A DNA stretch of 64,000 nucleotides from Warburgia ugandensis (Eukaryota; Streptophyta; Magnoliopsida; Canellales; Canellaceae), in contig CP141126.1 in NCBI GenBank assembly GCA_035236585.1, positions 6,709,001 to 6,773,000 of the forward strand, given 5' to 3'. The notes below the pieces were generated by a model, which was not told where the DNA came from, searched no databases, and saw nothing but the letters and a program-made list of their open reading frames with translations. The number at the start of each line of letters is the position of its first letter. The first letter of the stretch is position 1. This document shows, piece after piece, positions 37,500 through 48,859 of this stretch. The translations under genes and the position numbers were made by a program.

Positions 37500-37841
37500 A
37501 AGCTCAGGTACCCATATTATCCCAAATCGCTCCCAAGGACTCCCCACTGTATGCATACCAGAACTATCAACCCATGTGAGAGAACCATACGAAACATTCC
37601 CTTTGCTACCATACGGCGTGCCCCTTTTAGTAACTGTATAGCCTAATTTTTAAAACTTCGTCCGGGATATCAATGTACCAGGTTCAACTCTAACAGAAAA
37701 AAGCCTTCCGTGGGAGTCACCGTAGCATTGTAAACAATAGCATACCCGACATTGGTCACTGTCATTCGAAACTTTTGCACATTACTAGTGGCATGGGAGT
37801 CGAAGAATGCGATGAATTATTGATAATTGAGGTCTACAGAT

Positions 37842-38199
37842 CATCATCATCATCAAGACCTTATCCCAATTAGGGTCGGCCACATGAATCTTATTCCTCT
37901 ATTCCACTCTATTAAATATCATGGCTTTATTTAGTCTCAAAGTTTTTAAATCTATTCTCACCACTTTTATCCACGTTCTTTTGAGCCTTTCCCTTGCCCT
38001 TTTAGAACCTTCAACTTGTATTGCCTCACTCCTTCTAACTGGTGCCGTTATTGGTCTCCTTTGAATATGTCCAAACCATCTAAGTCTCTTCTCCCTCTCA
38101 TCTTGATACTTATTGGTGCTATTCCTAAATTTTCTCTAATATTTTCATTTCTAATTCTATCATTTCTTGTCTTACCACTTATCCACTCAACATCCTTTC
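37842..38199 (-). mobile_element. RTE-type LINE 3' fragment inserted in the subtilase pseudogene
   Basis: The 3' end of an RTE element on the minus strand, with an (ATC)n/(GAT)n tail on the low-coordinate side and the typical GACCTTATCCCAATTAGGG end. Flanked by 15-base direct repeats 37827-37841 and 38200-38214 (TTGAGGTCTAYAGAT, one mismatch), a clear target duplication. It is 5'-truncated, as is usual for LINEs. Confidence 0.88.
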
Positions 38200-38290
38200 T
38201 TGAGGTCTATAGATGTTATCGAGCAATCGAAAATGGTAGACCTCATAATTGCTAAGATCTGTTTACTGGTGTAATTAGAAGTACATAGAT

Positions 38291-38424
38291 AAAAGGGCAA
38301 CCCCTGTGCAGAAGCGCCCACATATGCGGGGTCTAGAGAAGGGGCAGACCACAAGGGTTAATAGATTGCAGCCTTATCTTGCATTTTGCGAGAGGCTCCT
38401 GTGACCTAAAGGTCACATGACGAC
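38291..38424 (-). mobile_element. Au-type SINE inserted in the subtilase pseudogene
   Basis: On the plus strand it contains TGCGGGGTCTAGAGAAGGGG and CAGACCACAAGGGTTAATAG, the conserved Au 3' body in reverse, and ends near AAGGTCACATGACGACAA. The extreme 5' head is missing. Flanks 38273-38290 and 38425-38442 match at 14 of 18 positions and look like an aged target duplication. Confidence 0.82.
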
Positions 38425-40199
38425 AATTCGAAACACAGAGATGCTTAACATAATCTTGAGCATCTGCATCATAGACTAGACCAGGATCAAGGCCCTATTT
38501 GGGTTTATCTGTCCGAAACCCATGGCTAGAGGTGTGGCCGGTTCATAATGGGTTCCGATGTCTTTGATTTGCTTCATAGCATTGTCCAGCACCTTTGCAG
38601 AGGTCATCATGGCCGATCGAATGGCTGTCGGACTCCAATCAGGGTATGCACCTTACAGTAAAGCAGCCACTTCAGATGCATGAGGGCAAGCCATTGATGT
38701 GCCAGACACGATGTTATAGTCACTTTAAAGATTTACGTTCAATCCAATCTTGGCTGCCGATCGGTTCGGTGGCCAAGCTACCAAGACTCTGGTCCCTGGA
38801 ACCACTAGATCAGATTTCAAAAAGCCAGGATAGCTCGAAGAAGGTTCTCTTAATGAGTATGAAGCAATCACTAGAGCAGGCTTCTTTCCAACAACGGTTT
38901 GTTGGAACTCAATGGTCACTTCTAGATTAGCATCAATCCTCACAGAGGTTATCAATTTGATGGAATCTTTTGGGCTAATCACAGTCCCTGGACAGCGAAA
39001 ATTTACCCAGTTTACGATGAGACGTTTCATCTGGGATGAATGTAGGTCTGCTACTGCAGATTGGGTAACCATGTACCTTTGAGTACTATAGTTGCCTACG
39101 TTGTTACAAATAACAATCCTATAGTCGGCTTCTGTTTGCAGCAAAGTTGAATCACACGCACTAAGTGTCACATTGTATACCAATGGCACATCCACTATCA
39201 ATGCATTACCAGGAAATAAAGACCAACCAATGATTTTCACCCCCATCGCCAAGTGTCAAAGATCCTGCAAATTCACAATGGATATCGCTAGGTCCAACGG
39301 TTAGAACCCAGGGAATTCCATTGTGTAAGGGACCTCAGGAAAGGTTCATTATTTCCTGGCGAAGATGATCCAAACAACCCTTTCTCCAGTTCTGCAAAGG
39401 AAGCTACTGCGATGGGGTCCTCGTATAGCTAAACCTCCTTGTAGCCCAGGGAAATCAAAATAACGTCTAAACAATAGCTTGATGCATCACGGTGAGAAGA
39501 TGAGAAGAGTAGCGCCTTTCCCGTGTAACCTTGTACGTGGCCAACCCACTGCAAATAGCCAAAAAGATGTGTCAAAAACGAAGTTTCCTACCAGGGTCGA
39601 CGAGGTGCGAGTCCCATGTCCTGTTCCTTGTCGAGATCATGGTGATATTGATGCCAGCTTTATGAGCAATTACCCCCTTGTTGAAGAAACGCGCTCCTAG
39701 GAGCTTTTTGTTCCCGGCTCACATTCTCCGTTCCTCCTCTTCGGAATTTCGCCAATGTCCCTGTCATTGAAGCTCTTACTCTCTGGCCATATTCCGGAGT
39801 CGATCACACCCATTGTGACATCATTGCCGTAATTTGATGCTGGCCAAAGGCCATTGAAATCATTATAGTTAAGGGCCGGTGCATAGATGGTATCAATGCT
39901 GGGGTTCCTGTCGCCTGGTGATTGGCTGAAAATGTCTAGTTCTGGGTCGGTAAGAGTGGCGCTGAAACCACGGAGGACGTAATCATAAGTGTAGAGCAGG
40001 CTAGGTGGTGAGCCAGAGGCATCTTTGTAGTGGTGGCACTTAAAGATTGGAGTGTTTTGAGGTACCAAAGGTGATGAATAGTAAATGCCTTGGGCATGGC
40101 TGATGATTTATCCATGTGGATGATACAGTTGGACCTCTTTGCCAGGTAGAACTTAAGCAGAGCAAGCCAGAGCAGCCACGGAAAGCTGCATCTCTCCAC

Positions 40200-43100
40200 A
40201 CCAAGGTCCTGGCTAGGCCATTATGCAGTTGTTGGAAGTATCAATATAATGTTGAGGCAATGCTGAGTTGAGATAATCTAGGGCCCGACTAGCAGTTAAT
40301 TTGTTCTTTTCTTATGCGTCAAATGACAAATGTCAAGTGCTGTTGGTTGCAGCCAACCGGCAGCTCCATTGCGATACTCTTAGTTGCAGGTTCCAATTAC
40401 TATTTTCTCTTTTGATCAGGAATTAGATTTAGGAAAATGCTAAGTGGGAGTATGTAAATGATTTGCTTTATAATTCTTGGCTTGTAAAAAGAAACAGAGA
40501 AAGAAAGAAAAAAAGAAAAAAAAAAAGACTACCCTTCGCCTCTTCGAGATTTACTAAGATATAGATAAGAGCTCATATTTTCCTTGGTCTATGGCTCTTG
40601 TGATTAGAGATAGACACAGGAGCGAATAGCACCACTGAGACAAACAAGTCCACTAGCCATTCGTTTGTCATTACCTAGAGAAATGTTGTGCATGTATCCA
40701 TGTCTGCACGAATCGATACATGGGGTTTGCGTTTGTAATATCGTCCACTGATTACTCGCTCTAAAAGGACGTGAGTGGCCCAGATTATTGCCATCCAAAA
40801 GGTTTCTCCTCCAATGAAAGATCTTAACACTCGATCTTTCTACCATCATTTTCCTGAACTTCGCGAGAACGTTAGTTGTTCGGAGCATTTAATGGATAAT
40901 TGAAAGTCTTTTAATTGATGTGATTTTGTGTTGAGTGGCACATTCTTGAAATCTTAGCAGCTTTCTTGAACGACTCCAATCCATTTCCATCTCATCCATG
41001 CATCGGCAGCTGTAAAATGCAGATGAAAGGCCCAGATGTTAGAGATCCAAACCCCTCATCCATATTCTAACTAGATGATAACAGACGTCCTTTTTTTCAA
41101 TGATGATCTCAACTCAGCTATCTGTCAAGATAGGTCCAATAGTTGAGTTTCTAGAAACGGATATAATCATTCCCCTCGAGTGTATGCCCAATTTCAGTTC
41201 TTGAAATGGGTCCCCTAACACCATAAGATTGAGTGCCCTGGTCGATTTGAATTCTAGAACTGGGCCCAAAAGCAGCATAGAATTGAGTACCGGCGTCAAT
41301 TTGAGTACCAAAAATGGCAGAAGAGCTCCCAAGTTGAGTCCCATGTCAGTTGGATGGTTAGCTATGGGGCGCCAAAGCCGTGTAACATGGTCAATTTTGT
41401 CTTAGTATGACGACAACATGCCCACTAGGCTGACTGGATTGGAGCCCAGACCCATTAGGTTGTGAGACACGGCACTAAACCATCTAGGCAAGTATGTTTC
41501 ACTAGGAGAAGTGTGGGAATTTTGGCCGGTATTCCGAATTCATAATTTTTCCCATTAGGCTTGGAAATTGTGAAAGGCGAACAAATTTTTCTTACCATAT
41601 ATTAAAATTTTTGTCCTCGTATTTTATTGAGTTCTACTAATTTTTGTTCATCAATAAAAAATCATACGACTAAAGTAACATCTTCTAGACTACAAAATCT
41701 CATATTATAAGCCCAGTGATATGGTGTTGTCATACATAAATACCCATCCATGCATAACATAGGCCTAGACCCCGCTCACCCAAGTAAGAGACTTCTTGCA
41801 CCACTGTAGAAGGCCTGGATTGTTGTTGCTGAATCTAAAATGTTCTTTTTCATTTTCTTACCATCTTCTTGTGGGGTAGAACATGAGAACCTTGGGGTAT
41901 CGTCAAACGGGCTGCTCATTTTTCAAGTGAAAGTAGGGGCGTCCATTGTATGATTGCCCTTAGTCAGTTTTCTACAACAGTTCTTGTATGGTGGATATGC
42001 ATAGTTCATCAAGTCACAGTTGGTGTAGATGTTTCTAAGCCTGCTATTGAGTAGATGCTGCCCCAAGGGCATATTTTCAGAAGAAATAAGACATTCATTA
42101 AGTACAGCATACAATATTAGGTAACCCATGAGAAGTCATTGCATCAGAACAATACTAACCACTTGAACGCTTTTGATTTCTAACTCAATGTAACATATGG
42201 TTAAAGTATTCAGTGGTCATGGAATTTGATTTCTAAACTATTTAAACTATTCCAAACCTGATGAATGGCTTAGATCTATAAAATGTTATCATGATGGTTC
42301 AGAAAAAGGTAGTGCCACTCCTTGGGACGCCTAACAGCATGTGCACCAAGTCAAACTCTATTTCACTTGAAAATAGCAACATGCAAGATTAAGAATGGGG
42401 TTCACTTCTTATATGGTTCTATCATTCTATGTAGTTCAAGCTATGGGTGGTTTACGCACCAAATTGTATATATCTATGCATTTTACACGTCTCCTTTATT
42501 TCTAGTATTTAAACGGTAAGTATAGCTAGCAAATCAAATGCAAAAGTGTAAATTTGATAACAAATCTTCGATACATCAAAGGCTCAGAATCATCCAACTC
42601 TGAGAACCTCTAGGTACAGCTCATGCGTAGGTTCCTCGAGCTAAATGGTTGGGATCATTGAAGTAGTTGAGCCCAGTTAACTTTTGCCTGCTAATATTTT
42701 CCAAGTGAAATGTTTGAATCCACCACATTTTCATCCAACGCAACAAAACGAGGAAGAAAAACAAACACTAGCCCGCACAACACAAGCGACCAGACAAACA
42801 GATTGTATTTGCTTGGTTGAAACGTGAAAACAGCATGTACAGCTCCAAACTCTCCTATTTAACTGCCCACAGGCCCGTCTTTAACTTACTAGCAAAACCT
42901 CATCAAATGAAACACCCGATTGCGTTCCACTTGCTTAGCAGCTAAATCGTGTGTATCGGCCACTTTGACCAATTCCTTTTTTCTTTTGGAAGTTAGCAAT
43001 TGACCAAATTGACATCCAAAACTCTGCATCTTGATCATTTGAGGAGAACCTATAATGAAAATTGAAAGATCTTTTGACAAGTAGTTTTGGAAAATTAAGC

Positions 43101-43378
43101 ATCTAAAAGATTTCATTGAGGCAAAAACAAAGGGTTGCTACATGCAGTTCCATCATTTCTTACGAAAATGATAAGCTGGCAGCAGGACCAATGGGTCTAA
43201 ACCATGGGACAATAAACGTTCGAAATGGATGGTAAGAAAATAAAATGCATGATTTCATCAGCAAAGCCTCTAAAAATCGAAAGCTAACAAGGATAAATAG
43301 TTTTAATCAGTAAATAAAAGTGACTTGCCAGAGTACGTAGATGGATCTGTACATTAGATCTTTGCACAAAATTCATCT
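40200..43378. other. Gene-free region
   Basis: No gene is recognised. At about 41180-41340 three loosely related units of about 54 bases follow one another, each with a TTGAGT and a GGGCCC/GGGTCCC-like word. The rest is AT-rich with scattered short frames. Confidence 0.4.
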
Positions 43379-43513
43379 TATCTCTAGTTCGAATGCAGAA
43401 ACTATGAGCCTTCCCACAATATGCTTCCCACCGTCTTCATGCCCTGTTATCTCTAGTTGCGAATGCAGTGACTGTGAGACTTCTCACCATATGCTTCCCA
43501 CCGTCTTCATGCC
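43379..43513 (-). repeat. Tandem duplication of a subtilase C-terminal segment
   Basis: Two copies of about 65 bases (43379-43443 and 43448-43513), each containing ATGCTTCCCACCGTCTTCAT, differ at about ten positions. The segment codes for HEDGGKH, so the duplication arose inside the pseudogene. Confidence 0.85.
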
Positions 43514-44133
43514 AACTGAGGTACCCAAAATCTCACACGTTTTCACTCTCTGCTCTAAGCTTTCCCAATTCTATTTCAACAGTTAACCAAAAAACTCTTG
43601 CTCGCGATATTTTCCTTCGAAAGAGAGAACTTGTAGCTCGCCAACAACTTTCATCTCTGGTGGTGCATTCACGAGTGCTCCATAAACTAAAGGTGAATCA
43701 ACAACATTTGTTAAGGTACTTATGAGTGTCCCTTGAGCTATGCTCATGTTACTAAGCGTGACGATCAAGGGTAATTGAGATCAAGGTTAGCCTTTGTGCA
43801 AGTGTAATTTGGTCTCCTAGTAACAACGTGTATCTGTTGGGTTGTATAGTTTAGACCACAAACAAAATTAATGTAGTCCCCTAAACCTATATCATAAACA
43901 ATGTTGGGGTTTATTTGTCCTGCTCCAAAGTCAGGAGGCGTTGCTGATTTTCCACTATCCTAATCAAGGATGGGTCCATAAGTTTTGTCTGTTATTTTTC
44001 GCAGTGGTCGCTGAATGGCAGCTGAGCAGTAGTCTCGATGAACAGCATGAAGTAATGCTGCTACACCTACACCAACTGTTTTCATGAATTCCATATCCGT
44101 TGTTGATGTCTGCCGATGTAATTATATACCTCT
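43379..44133 (-). pseudogene. C-terminal subtilase pseudogene fragment
   Basis: The minus strand shows, in several frames, VGVAALLHAVHRDYCSAAI, a stretch equivalent to TPPDFGAGQINPN, LGDYINFVCGLNYTTQQI, VTRRPNYTC, ANLDLNYP, the Fn3-like part (SPLVYGALVNAPPEMKVV, LSFEGKY) and the end YLSWHEDGGKHMVRSLTV. The Ser motif is decayed. The final roughly 66 bases are duplicated in tandem (43379-43443 and 43448-43513), so a second HEDGGKHIV reading follows the first. Catalytic Asp and His regions are absent. It resembles the pseudogene at 9029-10423 (NYTCRKENLDVNYPS, VYRAVVKAPT). Confidence 0.85.
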
Positions 44134-44982
44134 CACCGTCATCCGGGCTTCAATGCTAGAGATGGCATAAAGAAATCACCAGAAAAAATTATCTGTGGCA
44201 GAATCACTAGCAAATTAATATTGCTCCTTTAGTATCCATATTATAGTAAGAACGAGAGAAGATTTTCGAGCTCTCTTCTTAATTTTAAGTACCACACAAG
44301 TACCAGGCATATCTGCTTAGTTTTTAATTTTAACAATTAAAGAAACAAATAATGCAATCCTTTCTAAAATATTTCTCTTTCGTAAATAAAAAATTTCTTG
44401 AATTCCATTGATCTCCCATCTTATTTCTCTATTAGAATATTTTCTTTTTCTATTAGAATATTTTGTAATTGACCCTTTATTGTTCAAAAACTATATTATC
44501 TTTCCTACTAGAAATTCTTTCCTCTCTCTTTATTATTCCATTAATTTTCCTCTTCTCTTACACCTTTCAACAATTAAAGAAACAAATGATATTATATTTT
44601 CTAAAAGCTTTCTTTCTAACAATTAAGGCTTTCTTGAATCTCATTTATCTTTCCATCTTCTCTCTATTAGAACATTTTGTAATTGAAATTTTGTTGGCCA
44701 AAAACTACCATTTGAAGCACCAATTTTCCGTTGGTGTTTGTCTTCATTTATTTTCACCTGAATTTTGGGGGTTGATTTCACTTAACTCATTGCTCCCATT
44801 AACACGCTGGTAGTCTTGCTCGAGATGGATCACACCAGTCTTGCTCGAGATGGAGTTCTGCTTGAAGATGTAAGCAACAGATCTGCTGCTACTGTGTCTG
44901 TTTCTCCTCACTGTTTTTCATTTCGACCCACTTTGGGCCTTTGGTTTGACTATTAGATCTTCTCGATCTTATTAAGGAAAAC
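44134..44982. other. AT-rich spacer with a diverged tandem duplication
   Basis: No gene. AACAATTAAAGAAACAAAT recurs at about 44333 and 44570 with similar following text (CTATTAGAA, TTTTGTAATTGA), indicating a diverged duplication with a period of about 240 bases. Confidence 0.45.
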
Positions 44983-45115
44983 CTTGGCACAACGGTGAAG
45001 TTGTCATCGTGTTACTTTGAGGTCATGGATTCAAGCCGTGGAAAAAGCTTCTTGTAAAATGCTGACTATTTAATCCTTGTAGTCTGCCCCTTTCCCAGAT
45101 CCCACATACACTCTC
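44983..45115 (+). mobile_element. Au-type SINE
   Basis: Starts with a box A-like TTGGCACAACGGTGAAGTTG and box B GGTCATGGATTCAAGCC, followed by GTGGAAAAAGCTTCTTGTAA and ending in CTGCCCCTTTCCCAGATCCC. The tail is lost. The best-preserved pol III promoter boxes among the plus-strand copies. Confidence 0.8.
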
Positions 45116-45717
45116 TGTATTACTACCTCGTATATTTGACATCTTAAGCACTAAGATAAACTCCTTCAGGGCAAGGGTGATAGCATTTGGAACTTTCCAT
45201 TTCTATGGTTTAAGAAAGTAAGTGGACCCTATGTTACATTAGTTAACTTCTTTCCTCATCTATCACCGAAATATCTTGCAAACAAACTGGTTGAAACGTA
45301 TTCTGCGTAATTTGTGATCTTTAGATGTCACAGCTGCATTAATCAATGTCGAAAATCAAATTAGATGGCCCTGAATAAGCATCCATTGCACTGTATATTT
45401 TATGTTCTTCACCAGGCTAACCAACCCAAGTTGGTCGATTTGCTGTTGATTTACAAACTACAATTGAGATCAGCAAAATCAAGATGATCTTGACTATACA
45501 AGTAAAACGATGCAGTGGTAATCCTAAGTAGTGGTGGGCTAGGCTTATTCGTGTGGGGAAGGAAAAGCTAGAACTTTTAGTTGACTATCCTTGCACATGA
45601 TCCTTTCGCTTGTTATAGACCAGAATGCCGCAGGGAGTAACATTCTTACTCGCACGTTGCTTTAGTAACTGTCAATTTGTACCCTGTTAATCAGGCAATA
45701 GCTACAAAGTCTATAAA
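45116..45717. other. Spacer between SINE copies
   Basis: Nothing recognisable is seen. Confidence 0.4.
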
Positions 45718-45896
45718 AAAAGGCAGCCTAGTGTACAAAGCTTCCATGTATACAAGATTTAGAAAGAGGAGGACCATAAAGAGTCTCTAATATGCAGCAT
45801 TGCATTTTTGTAAGCTGCTATTTTCATGCCTTGAACCATAACATCCAGAAATCACAGGACGATGACTCTACTATTACACCAAAATTCTCCCTCTAT
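45718..45896 (-). mobile_element. Au-type SINE, full length but diverged
   Basis: On the plus strand it runs from AAGGCAGCCTAGTGTACAAAG (reverse of the Au 3' body) through TTTTTGTAAGCTGC and ATGCCTTGAACC (box B region) to ACGATGACTCTACTATTACA (box A region in reverse). Confidence 0.7.
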
Positions 45897-46829
45897 AGCT
45901 ATAAATAAGACTGGTTGTATCAAAAAAATTCCTCTTCCACGAATTTTCTGCAAAATTTTCCTGTTAATCGATATTTTTCCCTGAGAAATAAAACTACCAG
46001 CGGTTTCTTTTGCTGTTGGGTGAATGATAACACAAATCTCTTTCCTGCTTCAAATGCTAATCCATTACAAAAGTCACATATCGGAACTGTCATCTTGGAG
46101 GCCACACTTTCTTCCCTTTTACTTTTTAAGAAAAAGTTAGAGGCCAGGATTTGCATAGCTGGTACGAGAGAAATCTTCCGCATAGATAATCTTAACCCTC
46201 CATTCAGTCAAGATTTGAGAACCATTTTTGAAAATTTTGGTCACCTGTTGGAAAGATTTTCGGTCCATAGACTATCCAATATTTGTCATCAAGGAAAGGT
46301 TTGGACCAGGAAAAGTCTAGCCACTGCACGTATTTAAGCTGCTTGAAACTGTACTAGCTTACACACGCGGATAACATCAAAAGGTATCCACCAAAATACG
46401 TTAAAGACCATAGGATTTATGTCCGACTTGACCTACCAACACTGGAGCTGATTGAGACTTTGCCGCAACCCAGGCTGTCGTGCCTTTTTTTATTTTATTT
46501 TTTTCTTCCACCCGTGCACAGTCTCAAACTCTGGTCGCGCAGGTGAGCGATTCTCGCTTAACAGGCTATGGTACGTAACCCAGGTAGCAGTTACTGTGTG
46601 GTGCCCCACGTTCACAAATAATTGCTTAAAGACAACCAAACACCTAACCATCAGTAGAGAAAAGTATGGCTAAAAGGCGGGGAATGGAGACAACATTGAA
46701 AGTGGCGTCAATGGGAGTAACTTTCCTCGCTGGCATCTTCGTTTAACCAGTAAGGAGAGATGCGAGCAGTGACGACGACCGACAGGGAAAGATACCCCAC
46801 GCATTAATCGCAACCAGACTCTTGACTTT
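45897..46829. other. Gene-free spacer with a tRNA-headed repeat
   Basis: No gene. At about 46490-46600 the minus strand carries a tRNA-like segment (AAGCGAGAATCGCTCACC, then GACCAGAGTTTGAGACTGTG) that aligns with 56765-56830 on the plus strand (GACCAGAGTTCGAGGTTGTG). Both may be heads of a second SINE family. Confidence 0.4.
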
Positions 46830-47453
46830 TATCACGGGCTGAGATTTTCAGACACCCATGAAGCACTTAGATTGAATTCTTATCCTGAACCAACTAAGTA
46901 AGCCTAACTTAAGCTCAAAGGAGAAGAACAACTGAAAGTAAACTTTGAAGGAACTTGAAACTTTATTACTTGAAGATGCTTACAACTAGATCCCTCCTGG
47001 ATCACTCCTACACACTTGGATGGCTCACTCCTTGAATCACTGGATCCTTGGATGCCTTACAAGTGAGGAAGCAACCCTATTTATAGGTGCTTGCCTCCCT
47101 CCACCTCCTCAATGGATGGTGGGAATGATTACAAATGTTAGCTATCCAACGGTGGAAACTACTCTAGAATCCTCTATCTAGAAGTCTCTACATAAGCCCT
47201 TGGTTCCTCCACACTCAAGAAGCTCCTAGACCATTCTAGAGTCTAGAAGTGTTGGGGTCTTTCTAGAATATGGATCCTTTGGATGGATCCAAGTCCTCCA
47301 TGCTGAACCTGTGAGTTAAGTAGGCCTCCACGTAGAACTCCACGGGTCTTCGATAGCAAGCCTAAGTCTTTCAGGCTAGGTCCACACCCTAAGTGAGCCT
47401 TCCTTAGAGGCTGTAGACCTTGGTCACGGGCTTTACAACGTAAGTCCGTGACA
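46830..47453 (-). repeat. 3' LTR of the gag-protease element
   Basis: 624 bases; the minus strand starts TGTCACGGACTTACG after the polypurine tract and ends CCCGTGATA, where TGACA is expected. TATA box TATAAATA at 47078-47085. Confidence 0.9.
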
Positions 47454-48859
47454 TTCTCCCCCACTAGATCACGTCGACGCCCTCGTCGACACATCTTTGT
47501 TAGTGTTGCACCTATTGCATTTGGGTGTGTCTCCTGTTGCCTCGTCCCCTTCATGAGACGCCCAGCACTGTCCTTCCCTGTGCACATAGCCATCCAGCCC
47601 TTCTTGTGTACCTCTAGGATTTTCCTTGGTTCCTTCATGGTGTGTGCATGCTTGCACACTTGTGTACTCTTGCACCATGGCAAGTAGTCCCCTCGCTGGT
47701 GCTCCCCTCTGGTTGCTCTCTGTTGTGGTGCCTCTTGCACATGGGTGTAGTATCGACCAACGCCCTTGGTCCTTGCATGTCTTTGTTTGGTCTTGTCCCT
47801 CTTGGAGTTTCCTAGTTGTGGCACTCTCCTGCCATCAGTTGGTTTTTCCTTGGACCCTTCAGACCTTATCACCTCAATGGCACCTAGACGTTGGAGGTCT
47901 ACTGGTGTTGATTCCACACTCTTCATGGATCTTCCTATTAGTTGCAAGGTAGATAGCATCTTCCCTTGCCCCTTTCCGTCCTTCACCACCCGGACCACAC
48001 AAGGGGTCTTCTCATCAAAGAAGCTTAACCTTCCTAGGTGTGGCATAGGAACTACTTTGGCCTTGGTGAGGAAATCCATTCCCAGGATAACCTCATAGTC
48101 CTCCAAAGGTATTACCGTCAAAGTGATGGCACCTTGCCACTCCCCCACCTTGACTGGCACATCTCTGGCAACTCCTAGCACAGACTTGACTTTGGAGTTA
48201 ACTGTCTTGATCCAGCTCTCATCTTTCTTCATCTTGAGGCCTAACCTCTTAGCCTCTCCTTCCGAGATGAAGCTATCGGTAGCTCCTGTATCCACCATGG
48301 CTCGTGTGCCTTTCCCTTTGAGCCACACGTCCACATACATCAACCCCTTTTCAGTAGAGGGTTTAGGAACCTCCGTCCTAACAGTGTTGAGATATTGCAA
48401 GGAAGATAGTCTATAATCTTCCCCGGTACTTCCTTCTTCTTGATGTGCAACCATTGAGTTTAAGGCATTTTTCTTTGGACAGTCCCGCATGAAGTGCGGT
48501 CTATCACAGAAGTAGCAAGCTCTTGATGGAGTGGCTTGCTCCTTGCTCTTTCCTCTCCAGCTTGGTTTGGATGACTCAGGCTTGTTCCTATGAAAGCCTT
48601 TGTCTCCCCCACCAATGTCATGGCTACTCTCTTGGCCATGTGATTTCCCATTATCCTTCCTTATTTCAACTAAGGACTCAGCAGCGGTGATGGCAGCGGA
48701 CAAAGTAGAGACATTACGACAACGTAACTCCTGCTTTGCCCAATCCTTCAACCCATTGAAGAAGTACACAAACTTGTCTTCTTCAGACATGTCGGGGATC
48801 TCGAACAAAAGGTTTGAATACTCCGAAATATAATTTTGAATAGTCCCCGTATGCCTCAA
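47243..48859 (-). CDS. Gag C-terminal part with zinc knuckle and aspartic protease of the LTR element
   Basis: Second half of the element's polyprotein, open for 538 codons but with no ATG at its beginning, because it continues the gag frame at 48783-49538 after a frameshift. Seen: the gag core end (DWAKQELRCRNVSTLSAAIT), one CCHC knuckle (CYFCDRPHFMRDC, residues 115-127), and a retropepsin with MVDTGATDSFIS (active Asp at residue 190) and VILGMDFL. The following roughly 250 residues are basic and match nothing I know; they occupy the place of reverse transcriptase. The frame runs through the polypurine tract into the 3' LTR before stopping. No polymerase motif is present. Confidence 0.85.
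   Translation of the reverse strand: MRHTGTIQNYISEYSNLLFEIPDMSEEDKFVYFFNGLKDWAKQELRCRNVSTLSAAITAAESLVEIRKDNGKSHGQESSHDIGGGDKGFHRNKPESSKPSWRGKSKEQATPSRACYFCDRPHFMRDCPKKNALNSMVAHQEEGSTGEDYRLSSLQYLNTVRTEVPKPSTEKGLMYVDVWLKGKGTRAMVDTGATDSFISEGEAKRLGLKMKKDESWIKTVNSKVKSVLGVARDVPVKVGEWQGAITLTVIPLEDYEVILGMDFLTKAKVVPMPHLGRLSFFDEKTPCVVRVVKDGKGQGKMLSTLQLIGRSMKSVESTPVDLQRLGAIEVIRSEGSKEKPTDGRRVPQLGNSKRDKTKQRHARTKGVGRYYTHVQEAPQQRATRGEHQRGDYLPWCKSTQVCKHAHTMKEPRKILEVHKKGWMAMCTGKDSAGRLMKGTRQQETHPNAIGATLTKMCRRGRRRDLVGENVTDLRCKARDQGLQPLRKAHLGCGPSLKDLGLLSKTRGVLRGGLLNSQVQHGGLGSIQRIHILERPQHF

Larger units (their letters stand above)
37500..40199 (-). pseudogene. Nearly full-length subtilase pseudogene interrupted by a LINE and a SINE
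   Basis: Reading down the minus strand: signal peptide (MERCSFPWLLWLALLKFYLA), CIIHMDKSSAMPKAF, propeptide (SLLYTYDYVLRGFSATL), catalytic Asp in GVIDSGIWPESKSF, a His motif GHGTRT, a decayed oxyanion stretch SSPGNNEP, PA insert (39250-38990), TVVGKKPALV, Ser motif SGTSMACPHASEVAALL, PGLVYDADAQDYVKHLC, then the Fn3-like domain and a C-terminus near GSLTWVDSSGMHTVGSP. Frameshifts and stops occur throughout. An Au SINE (38291-38424) splits the codons after HLCVSN, and an RTE fragment (37842-38199) splits IDLNY from FIAFFDS. Removing both restores collinearity. The copy looks SBT3-like (GWSLFPGNA). Confidence 0.92.

Noticed and set aside
40604..40888. 94-codon open frame on the minus strand
   Set aside because: No motif, no splice or promoter context, and no resemblance to plant families.
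44983..45115. tRNA gene, because of good box A and box B
   Set aside because: The segment cannot fold into a full cloverleaf with an acceptor stem and continues into the Au SINE body.
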